A stretch of 17,307 nt of DNA from Sphingomonas sp. UBA1000 (GTDB taxonomy: Bacteria > Pseudomonadota > Alphaproteobacteria > Sphingomonadales > Sphingomonadaceae), in NCBI GenBank assembly GCA_002291855.1, contig DBAW01000131.1:1-17307 (forward strand), written 5' to 3'. The translations under genes and the position numbers were made by a program. Under the pieces are notes generated by a model that was given only the letters and a program-made list of their open reading frames with translations, did no database searches and was not told where the DNA came from. Shown one piece after another: positions 7,187 through 13,196 of the stretch (position 1 is the stretch's first letter; each line of letters begins with the position of its first letter).

Positions 7187-7242
7187 TTCAGGGAGACCGA
7201 TTCAGGCAGACCGGTTCAGGCAGACCGGTTCAGGCAGACCGG
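7187..7242. repeat. four tandem 14-bp repeats upstream of efp
   Basis: Four head-to-tail copies of a 14-base unit (TTCAGGCAGACCGG) occupy 7187-7200, 7201-7214, 7215-7228 and 7229-7242. Copies 2 to 4 are identical; copy 1 differs at two positions. Each inner junction creates the palindrome ACCGGT. The array starts five bases after the thiE stop and lies upstream of the efp promoter candidate. It is too short-period for CRISPR. It may be a replication-slippage repeat or a small operator array. Confidence 0.95.
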
Positions 7243-7247
7243 CGCGG

Positions 7248-7931
7248 TCAGAACAGCGCGGTCAGGCGCCGCACCGCCTCTGCCTCGCCCTCCGGCGCGG
7301 CCCAGACGCCTGCCGACACGGCGATGAAATCGGCCCCGGCGGCGATCAGCGGCCCGGCATTGTCGGCGGTGATGCCGCCGATCGCCACCGACGGCAGCTC
7401 GAACAATGCCGCCCACCAGCCGAGCAAAGCCGGATCGGCCTGGTGCGACACCGGCTTGGTCGTGGTCGGGTAAAAGCTGCCGAACGCGACATAATCGGCC
7501 CCGGCCTCGCCCGCCTCCATCGCCAGATGGCGGCTGTTGTGGCAGGTCACGCCGATCTGCGCCGCCGGGCCGAGCGCGGCCCGCGCCTCGCGCACACCGC
7601 CATCGCCCTGCCCCAGATGGACGCCGTCCGCGCCCAGCCTTTTGGCGAGCGCGACCGAATCATTGACGATGAACGCGGTGTCATGCGCGCGGCAGATGTC
7701 GAGCAGCGGCGCGGCGAGCGCCGCCGCCTTATGCTGGTCGATCCCTTTGACGCGGAACTGGAACGCCGCGACCGGCGCCGCGGCGAGCGCGCGCGCCAGC
7801 CGGTCGGGAAAATCGCCGCCGGTTTCCAGCGGCGAGATCAGGTAAAGCTGGCACGGCCCGCGCGCATCGTCGCGGGCGAACATTTCGGCAAAGGCCGGAT
7901 TGGGCGTTGCAGGCAGCAGATCGTCGGACAT
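7248..7931 (-). CDS. thiE: thiamine phosphate synthase
   Basis: The 227-residue product is a TIM-barrel enzyme that joins HMP-pyrophosphate and the thiazole phosphate to make thiamine phosphate. Seen are the family blocks QLYLISP (about 28-34), FQFRVKG (58-64), IVNDSVALAKRLGADGVHLG (88-107) with QGDG after it, IGVTCHN, GADYVAFGSFYPTTTK and AIGGITADNAGPLIAAGADF. The N-terminal 25 residues are an extension compared with short ThiE proteins. I chose the ATG at 7931 because family similarity begins shortly after it. No TPP riboswitch is evident upstream. It lies 102 bases downstream of the aldolase gene, separated by a large hairpin, so co-transcription may be partial. Confidence 0.9.
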   Translation of the reverse strand: MSDDLLPATPNPAFAEMFARDDARGPCQLYLISPLETGGDFPDRLARALAAAPVAAFQFRVKGIDQHKAAALAAPLLDICRAHDTAFIVNDSVALAKRLGADGVHLGQGDGGVREARAALGPAAQIGVTCHNSRHLAMEAGEAGADYVAFGSFYPTTTKPVSHQADPALLGWWAALFELPSVAIGGITADNAGPLIAAGADFIAVSAGVWAAPEGEAEAVRRLTALF

Positions 7932-7964
7932 CGCGGCTGCTTGGCCCCCGCCCGGCCGGGCGTC

Positions 7965-8021
7965 AAGCTGGCGGGGCGGGATGGGGCGGGACGGTCCCCG
8001 CCCCACCCCGCTGGCCAGCTT
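7965..8021 (-). terminator. large two-tier hairpin between aldolase and thiE genes
   Basis: Outer arms AAGCTGGC (7965-7972) and GCCAGCTT (8014-8021) enclose an inner 13-bp stem (7978-7990 with 7997-8009). In the minus-strand RNA the inner stem is complete with one G-U wobble; in the plus-strand RNA that pair is an A-C mismatch. This asymmetry fits a structure acting in the aldolase transcript. No U tract follows, so termination is uncertain; an mRNA-stabilising or attenuating role is equally possible. Confidence 0.45.
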
Positions 8022-8033
8022 ATTAGCCGCCGC

Positions 8034-8945
8034 TTATTCCTCACCCTTATAGATGCGGACCAGCCGGTCGAGCATCGCCAGCGCTTCGTCGCGCGGGCGC
8101 TGGAAGGTGTTGCGGCCGATGATCGAACCATTGCCGCCGCCGTCGCGAATGTCGCGCGCGTCCTGATAGACGGCATCGGCCCCCTTGGCCGCGCCGCCCG
8201 AGAAGACGACGATGCGGCGGCCGTTGAAGCACGACTTGACGACATGGGCGACGCGCTTGGCCTGGGTCGACCAGTCGCCGCCCTCATAGGCCTTTTTGGC
8301 GTCCTTCTGCTCGATATGGTCGCTCGGCAGCTTGACCTTGATGATGTGCGCGCCAAGCAGGGCCGCCATGTGCGCGGCATAGGCGCCGACGTCGAGCGCC
8401 AGCTCGCCATCCTTGGAAATGTCGCCGCCGCGCGGGTAGGACCAGATCACGGTCGCGATGCCGACCGACTTGGCCTCCAGCGACATTTCGCGGATTTCCT
8501 CAGCCAATTCAAAGAAATGGTCCGAACCCGGATAGACGGTGAAGCCAATCGCCGAACAGCCGAGGCGCAGCGCGTCGTCGACGCTCGCGGTCACCGCCTG
8601 GTCCTTGGCATTGGCCCAGCTATTGGCCGAGTTGACCTTGAGGATGGTCGGGATCTGGCCGGCAAAGCTGTCCGCCCCCGCCTCGATCATGCCGAGCGGC
8701 GCGGCATAGGCCGACAGGCCGGCATCGACCGCCAGCTGGAAATGATAATGGGGGTCATAGGCCGGCTCGTTGACCGCAAAGCTGCGCGCCGGGCCATGCT
8801 CGAAGCCCTGATCGACCGGCAGGATGATGAGCTTGCCGGTGCCGCCCAGCCGGCCCTGCATCAGGATGCGCGCCAGATTGGCCTTCACCCCCGGATTGTC
8901 GGATTCATATTTGTCGAGAATCGCTTTCACGGTCGGCGTCATCAT
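8034..8945 (-). CDS. fbaB: class I fructose-bisphosphate aldolase (FbaB/DhnA type)
   Basis: The 303-residue product is a Schiff-base aldolase that cleaves or forms fructose 1,6-bisphosphate, of the DhnA/archaeal-like family rather than the zinc class II family. Visible features are IILPVDQGFEHGP (residues 40-52), VYPGSDHFFELAEEI (137-151), IATVIWSYPRGG (163-174), the likely Schiff-base lysine in HIIKVKLP (Lys203), IVVFSGGAAKG and GGGNGSIIGRNTFQRP, the phosphate-binding loop. AAGGGG precedes two adjacent ATGs (8945 and 8942); either could be used. It faces the same way as pgk, gap and tkt but is separated from them by the pigment-gene pair. A weak promoter candidate is TTGCCG at 9007-9002 with CTAACA at 8985-8980. 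Confidence 0.93.
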   Translation of the reverse strand: MMTPTVKAILDKYESDNPGVKANLARILMQGRLGGTGKLIILPVDQGFEHGPARSFAVNEPAYDPHYHFQLAVDAGLSAYAAPLGMIEAGADSFAGQIPTILKVNSANSWANAKDQAVTASVDDALRLGCSAIGFTVYPGSDHFFELAEEIREMSLEAKSVGIATVIWSYPRGGDISKDGELALDVGAYAAHMAALLGAHIIKVKLPSDHIEQKDAKKAYEGGDWSTQAKRVAHVVKSCFNGRRIVVFSGGAAKGADAVYQDARDIRDGGGNGSIIGRNTFQRPRDEALAMLDRLVRIYKGEE

Positions 8946-9081
8946 CGCACCCCTTCTGGCAATGGTCTTCGTGGCGGCCTGTTAGCGGGCGATCCGCGCC
9001 CCGGCAACGCCGGCCGCAAGCCCCGGCGGTTCATCCCGGGACGCCCCCGCGCAACATGGCACACGGGCTTGCCGCCCCCGC

Positions 9082-9118
9082 CCCGATCGGGCAGCCTTGG
9101 CCACAGCCCGATAACGGG
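9082..9118. promoter_or_regulatory. paired CCCG...CGGG dyads upstream of bciB-like gene
   Basis: CCCGATCGGG (9082-9091) is a perfect 10-base palindrome. CCCGATAACGGG (9107-9118) is a second dyad with the same CCCGAT half and the same spacing class. They are centred about 26 bases apart and end 15 bases before the start codon. They could be operator half-sites in the divergent promoter region, but no regulator is known from this window. Confidence 0.3.
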
Positions 9119-9133
9119 CCGGGGGGACGCAGA

Positions 9134-10387
9134 ATGACGGCAACGGGGCCAGCAGATCCGGTCTGGGCACCGCCCATCGGCCCGGCCGCAGCGCGCGGCC
9201 TGTGCACCGATTGCGGCGTGTCGCGGCTGCGCGATGCCGGCCAGTGCGGCACCGCCTGCCAGTTCATCCGCCCCGATTATGCGGCGATGGAACGCCGCGT
9301 CCATGGCCGCGCGCGCGACCCCGAACGGCCCGACGAGCTGTTTTTCGGCCCGTTCGTCCGCATGGCGCGCGCACGGCTGGCGGCCCCGCTGCCCGGCGCG
9401 CAATGGACGGGGATCACGACGCGCATCGGCGAGAGGCTGCTGGCGACGGGCGCGGTCGATGCGGTGCTGACCATGGCCCCCGACCCCGACGACAGCTGGC
9501 GGCCACAGCCGGTGATCGTCACCCGCGCCGAGGGGATGGCGCGCGTGCGCGGCATGCGCATGGGCTATGCCCCGCTGCTTGCGCTGCTCGAACCGGCGGC
9601 AGCGGCCGGGCACAAGCGGATCGCGGTGATCGGCATTCCCTGCCAGGTCCATGCGCTGCGCGCGATCGAGGACAAGCTCGGCTTTGAACGGATCGACGTG
9701 ATCGGCACGCCCTGTTCGGACAATACGACGACGGAGCGCTTCCACGCCTTTCTGGCGCTGCTGACCGACCGGCCGGAGACGATCACCTATCTGGAGTTCC
9801 GCGCCGATTATCATGTCGAGCTGCGCTTCGCCGATGGCACGCGGCGCGAAATCCCGTTCCTGATGCTGCCGCTTGCCGATCTGCCGCCCGATTTCTTCCC
9901 GCTCACCTGCCGCACCTGTGTCGACTATACCAACGCGCTCGCCGATCTCACCGTCGGCTATATGGGCGGCACCGGCGAACAATGGCTGATCGCGCGCAAC
10001 GATCGCGGGCTGGCGCTTCTCGAGCTGCTTGGCGACGAGCTGACCCTGTCCCCGCTGGTCAGCGCCGGGCGGCGCGCCGGGGCGGTGCGCGGCTTCCTCG
10101 CCAATGTCGCACGCGCGGCAGGCGGCCTGCCGCGCAGGCGTATGCCCGGCTGGGTGCGCCCCATCGTCGCCCGGCTGATGCCGCGCATCGGCCCGCGCGG
10201 GCTGGAGTTTGCCCGCGCCCGGGTGGAGATGAAGGCGATCGAGACGGTGCTGCACCTGCGCCGCGAAAAACCGAGGCGGATGAAGCACATGATCCCGGCC
10301 CATATCTGGGCGCTGGTCGCGCCCTATGGCCTGTCCCCGGCAGCGGGCGAAGCGCCTGCCGGAGCCGAGCCGCCGATCAGGCCGTAA
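9134..10387 (+). CDS. bciB: BciB-like 8-vinyl (proto)chlorophyllide reductase, FrhB/HCAR family
   Basis: The 417-residue product belongs to the coenzyme F420 hydrogenase/dehydrogenase beta-subunit family. It looks like the cyanobacterial divinyl-reductase branch (BciB), which uses ferredoxin, FAD and Fe-S clusters to reduce the C8 vinyl group. Seen are an N-terminal cysteine cluster (LCTDC with Cys24 and Cys27; CGTAC with Cys38 and Cys42), DELFFGPF and GAQWTGI (residues 67-95), IGIPCQVHALRAIEDKLG (166-183), IGTPCSDN (190-197), CRTCVDYTNALADLTVGYMGG (259-279) and GPRGLEFARA. Plant HCAR (7-hydroxymethyl chlorophyll a reductase) is the close alternative, and the sequence alone does not settle the substrate. 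I chose the ATG at 9134, with GGGGGGA upstream; a longer frame from 9056 has no such support. It is convergent with and overlaps the LPOR gene by 11 bases. Confidence 0.75.
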   Translation: MTATGPADPVWAPPIGPAAARGLCTDCGVSRLRDAGQCGTACQFIRPDYAAMERRVHGRARDPERPDELFFGPFVRMARARLAAPLPGAQWTGITTRIGERLLATGAVDAVLTMAPDPDDSWRPQPVIVTRAEGMARVRGMRMGYAPLLALLEPAAAAGHKRIAVIGIPCQVHALRAIEDKLGFERIDVIGTPCSDNTTTERFHAFLALLTDRPETITYLEFRADYHVELRFADGTRREIPFLMLPLADLPPDFFPLTCRTCVDYTNALADLTVGYMGGTGEQWLIARNDRGLALLELLGDELTLSPLVSAGRRAGAVRGFLANVARAAGGLPRRRMPGWVRPIVARLMPRIGPRGLEFARARVEMKAIETVLHLRREKPRRMKHMIPAHIWALVAPYGLSPAAGEAPAGAEPPIRP

Positions 10388-11360
10388 TCTCGATCCGCCG
10401 CGGCGCGCCCAGCCCGACCAGATTTTCGGTCAGGTCCCACAGCCGCCGGTTGCGCGCTTCGTCGGTCCCGCGTGCGCTCAGCGGCTGGCTGAACGGGGCA
10501 CGGCCGGGGACCTGGCGGTTGCCCCAGCTCCAGTGCACGCCCGAAGTGGCAAAGCCCGGATCGGCGACCACCTCGGCCACCCGCTCCCCGGCCAGCGGCT
10601 GCGACACATAGCCGCCGGTCACATTCTTCTGGAACCAGGGAAAGATGCTGCGAAACGCCGCCGGCGCGTGGCGGAACAGCGGCGTATCGGCGACGCAGCC
10701 GGGATAGAGGGTCGAAAACATGATCCCGGTTTCGGCATGATGGCGGCGGTGAAACTCGCGGCTCATGATCATGCAGGCGAGCTTGGAATCCTTATACGCC
10801 TTGCCCGGCCGGAACGGCTTGCCGTCGATCATCGCCACCGGATCGCGGAACCCGGCCTCCAGCCCCGACAGGTCGCCCAGATCGGCCGGGGCGGGAATCG
10901 GGATGCGCCCCCCAAACTCGGCACTGTTCGCCGTCACCGTGCCGAGCGTGACGAGGCGCGGTGCCGGCGCGCGGGCGAGCAGCGGCAGCAACAGCCGGGC
11001 GAGCAGGAAATGGCCGAGATAATTGGTCGCAACGCTCAGTTCGAACCCCTGGGCGGAGCGCAGCGGCGCGGCGAGGCGAGGCATATAGACGGCAGCATTG
11101 AGCACCAGTGCATCGAGCCGCGCCCCCGGCCCATCGAACGCAGCGGCAAAGCGGCGCACATCGTCGAGATCGGCAAGATCGAGCGCCATCAGCCGCCGCC
11201 GGTCCGGATCGATGCCGGTCGCGTCCGCCGCCCGCGCCGCCCGGTCGGGATCGCGGCAGGCCATCACGACCTGCCAGCCCCGCTCGGCCAGCGCCCGCGC
11301 CGCCCACAGGCCGACCCCGGACGACGCCCCGGTGATGATCACAACATGCCCGTCCGCCAT
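10377..11360 (-). CDS. por: light-dependent protochlorophyllide oxidoreductase (LPOR) homologue
   Basis: The 327-residue short-chain dehydrogenase has the specific LPOR signature, not just a general SDR fold. LPOR uses light and NADPH to reduce the C17-C18 bond of protochlorophyllide. Seen are the NADPH loop TGASSGVGL (residues 10-18), MACRDPDRA (33-41), LNAAVYMP (87-94), LGTVTANSAEFGGRIPIPAP (139-158), the catalytic Tyr189 and Lys193 in KAYKDSKL, FHRRHHAETGI (203-213), YPGCVADTPLFR (219-230), IFPWFQKNVTGGYVSQPLAG (239-258) and SGVHWSWGNRQ (273-283). These blocks match cyanobacterial LPOR almost word for word. Cys222 corresponds to the functionally important Cys226 of cyanobacterial LPOR; Cys89 and Cys199 are replaced by Leu87 and Ala195. 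I chose the ATG at 11360 with GGGGG upstream. It lies 106 bases after pgk and may be read from that operon. Confidence 0.88.
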   Translation of the reverse strand: MADGHVVIITGASSGVGLWAARALAERGWQVVMACRDPDRAARAADATGIDPDRRRLMALDLADLDDVRRFAAAFDGPGARLDALVLNAAVYMPRLAAPLRSAQGFELSVATNYLGHFLLARLLLPLLARAPAPRLVTLGTVTANSAEFGGRIPIPAPADLGDLSGLEAGFRDPVAMIDGKPFRPGKAYKDSKLACMIMSREFHRRHHAETGIMFSTLYPGCVADTPLFRHAPAAFRSIFPWFQKNVTGGYVSQPLAGERVAEVVADPGFATSGVHWSWGNRQVPGRAPFSQPLSARGTDEARNRRLWDLTENLVGLGAPRRIEITA

Positions 11361-11432
11361 GCACGCCCCCTGAACGTCCATCGGCACCGACACCGGCACC
11401 CGTCCAGAAACTCTGACGCAAGCCCGGCCGCC

Positions 11433-11460
11433 GGGCAAGAGGCGGCGGGCAAGAGGCGGT
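11433..11460. repeat. two tandem 14-bp repeats between pgk and LPOR gene
   Basis: GGGCAAGAGGCGG(C/T) occurs twice head to tail (11433-11446 and 11447-11460), six bases after the pgk stop. It is identical except for the last base. No function is evident. Confidence 0.9.
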
Positions 11461-11466
11461 GGGCCG

Positions 11467-12660
11467 TTACCCGGCGAGCGCGCGCACCCCCGGCAGGTCC
11501 TTGCCCTCCATCCATTCAAGGAACGCGCCGCCTGCGGTCGACACGAAGGTGAACTGATCGGCCACCCCGGCCTGGTTGAGCGCGGCCACGGTGTCGCCGC
11601 CGCCCGCGACCGACACCAGCGAGCCTTCGGCGGTCAGCGCCGCCGCGGTGCGCGCCAGCGACACGGTCGCGACATCGAACGGCGCGGTTTCAAACGCACC
11701 CAGCGGGCCGTTCCACACCAGCGTGCGGCAGGTCTTGAGCACATCGGCCAGCGCCTCGGTCGCCGCCGGGCCGATATCGAGGATCATCTCATCGGCCGCC
11801 ACCTCATGCACATTGACGGTGCGGGTTGGCGGATTGGGGCGAAACTCGGTCGCCACCACCACATCATAGGGCAGGTGGACGGTGCAGCCCGCCCGGTCGG
11901 CGGCGGCGAGGATCGCCTCGGCCGTGCCGGTCAGATCATGTTCGCACAGCGATTTGCCGACATTGACCCCGCGCGCGGCAAGGAAGGTGTTGGCCATGCC
12001 GCCGCCGATGATCAGATGATCGACACGGGCGACCAGATGGTTGAGCACGTCGAGCTTGGTCGACACCTTGGCCCCGCCGACGACGGCGGCAACCGGATGT
12101 TCGGGCGCGCCCAGCGCCTTTTGCAGCGCCGCCAGCTCCGCCTCCATCTGCCGCCCGGCAAAGGCGGGCAGCGCGCGCGCCAGCCCCTCGGTCGAGGCAT
12201 GGGCGCGGTGGGCGGCGGAAAAGGCGTCGTTCACGTAAAACTCGCCCAGCCGCGCCATCGCCGCGACCAACGCGGGATCGTTGCTTTCCTCGCCCTTGTG
12301 GAAGCGGGTGTTTTCGAGAAGCGCAATCTCGCCCGCGCGCAGCATGCCCACCCCGGCCTCGGCAATCGGTCCCTCGCAATCGGGGATGAAATGCACCTGC
12401 CGGCCAAGCAGGTCGGACAGCGGCGCCGCAATCGGCTGCAGCGACATGTCGGCGCGCGGCTGCCCCTTGGGGCGGCCGAAATGCGCGAGGACGAGCACGA
12501 TCGCGCCCTTGTCGGCCAGTTCGGCCAGCGTCGGCACGGCGGCGCGCAGCCGGGTATCGTCGCTCACCCGGCCCTCGGCCATCGGCGCGTTCAGGTCCTC
12601 GCGCACCAGAATGCGGCGGCCGCGGACATCGCCCAGATCGTCGAGCGTCTTATATGCCAT
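11467..12660 (-). CDS. pgk: phosphoglycerate kinase
   Basis: The 397-residue product has the usual length for bacterial PGK, which interconverts 1,3-bisphosphoglycerate and 3-phosphoglycerate with ADP/ATP. Seen are the substrate-binding VREDLNAP (residues 19-26), LAHFGRPKGQ (58-67), ENTRFHKGEESND, YVNDAFSAAHRAHAS, the hinge-proximal GGAKVSTKLDVL, and the nucleotide-site SVAGGGDTVAALNQAG and STAGGAFLEWMEGKDLPGV near the C-terminus. The usual RVDLNVP appears as REDLNAP. I chose the ATG at 12660 because GAGG is seven bases upstream; the ATG at 12666 overlaps the MOSC-gene stop but sits against the Shine-Dalgarno. It is the fourth gene of the tkt-gap-MOSC-pgk run. Confidence 0.97.
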   Translation of the reverse strand: MAYKTLDDLGDVRGRRILVREDLNAPMAEGRVSDDTRLRAAVPTLAELADKGAIVLVLAHFGRPKGQPRADMSLQPIAAPLSDLLGRQVHFIPDCEGPIAEAGVGMLRAGEIALLENTRFHKGEESNDPALVAAMARLGEFYVNDAFSAAHRAHASTEGLARALPAFAGRQMEAELAALQKALGAPEHPVAAVVGGAKVSTKLDVLNHLVARVDHLIIGGGMANTFLAARGVNVGKSLCEHDLTGTAEAILAAADRAGCTVHLPYDVVVATEFRPNPPTRTVNVHEVAADEMILDIGPAATEALADVLKTCRTLVWNGPLGAFETAPFDVATVSLARTAAALTAEGSLVSVAGGGDTVAALNQAGVADQFTFVSTAGGAFLEWMEGKDLPGVRALAG

Positions 12661-12662
12661 GT

Positions 12663-13172
12663 TCATTCCTCGATGATGATCGGGTCGCCGACCCGGATAT
12701 CGCCTTCATCCACCACCCGGGCGAGTGCGCCGCCGCGCCAGTCGGGGCGGAGCGCGGCCTGCAGGCCGGGGGCGATTTCATCCATGCGCGTGCAGGGATC
12801 GCATTCGACGGTGATCTGAACGCGCGCGGTGCGGCCGATGCGGATCACCGCGCCGGGGCGCTGGGGCAGGTCCAGCCCCTCGACCAGCAGATTGGCGCGG
12901 CGCAGCTGCCATGCCCCGGCCAGCGCGGCGAGCGCCGCCGGATCGGCATCGGGCCGGGCGGCAAGCTCGGCCACCGCCGCCTGCCAGTCCGCGGCCTCGA
13001 TCAGCGAGATCTGCCGCCGGGTCTTGCCGGCGCGGACCACGCCGCGCCAGTCGCCGACCAGCCCCAGATCAAGGCTCAGCCGCCCGCTTTCGGCCGGGAC
13101 CATCGGAGCACGGGGGCCGGTGCGCGACGCGATGCCGGCCAGCACCCCCGTCGCGCCCATGGCAGTTCCCAT
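12663..13172 (-). CDS. MOSC-domain protein
   Basis: The 169-residue product contains a stand-alone MOSC domain, the beta-barrel found at the C-terminus of molybdenum-cofactor sulfurases and in YiiM-type proteins. Seen are IASRTGPRAPM near the N-terminus, GLVGDWRG (37-44), TRRQISLIEAADW (51-63), LRRANLLVEGLDLPQRPGAV (89-108), the conserved cysteine region ECDPCTRMDEIAPGL (about 123-137) and the final GDIRVGDPIIIEE. The substrate is unknown; sulfur carriage or Moco-dependent N-hydroxylated base reduction are the family themes. The start is uncertain between the ATGs at 13172 and 13160. It lies 24 bases after gap and its stop overlaps the upstream in-frame ATG of pgk, so it is in the operon, an unusual place for this gene. 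Confidence 0.85.
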   Translation of the reverse strand: MGTAMGATGVLAGIASRTGPRAPMVPAESGRLSLDLGLVGDWRGVVRAGKTRRQISLIEAADWQAAVAELAARPDADPAALAALAGAWQLRRANLLVEGLDLPQRPGAVIRIGRTARVQITVECDPCTRMDEIAPGLQAALRPDWRGGALARVVDEGDIRVGDPIIIEE

Positions 13173-13196
13173 GTCCGGCCCCGCCCCCGCCGGCCG

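Noticed and set aside
7187..7242. Tandem repeats considered as a CRISPR array
   Set aside because: Units are 14 bases, directly adjacent and without spacers; no cas gene is present.
7932..8033. Possible TPP riboswitch upstream of thiE
   Set aside because: The region is filled by a G/C hairpin and lacks the conserved CTGAGA and ACCTGATC-type core of the THI element.
8946..9133. Search for PpsR/CrtJ sites (TGT-N12-ACA) near the pigment genes
   Set aside because: The only TGT in this region has no ACA 12 bases later, and none is found in 11361-11466, so classical photosynthesis-gene control is not visible here.
7083..9137. Plus-strand open frame of 684 codons opposite thiE and the aldolase gene
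   Set aside because: It spans several minus-strand genes and the repeats between them, with low-complexity translation.
8942..10303. Minus-strand open frame of 453 codons opposite the bciB-like gene
   Set aside because: The plus-strand protein has strong conserved motifs; the minus translation has none.
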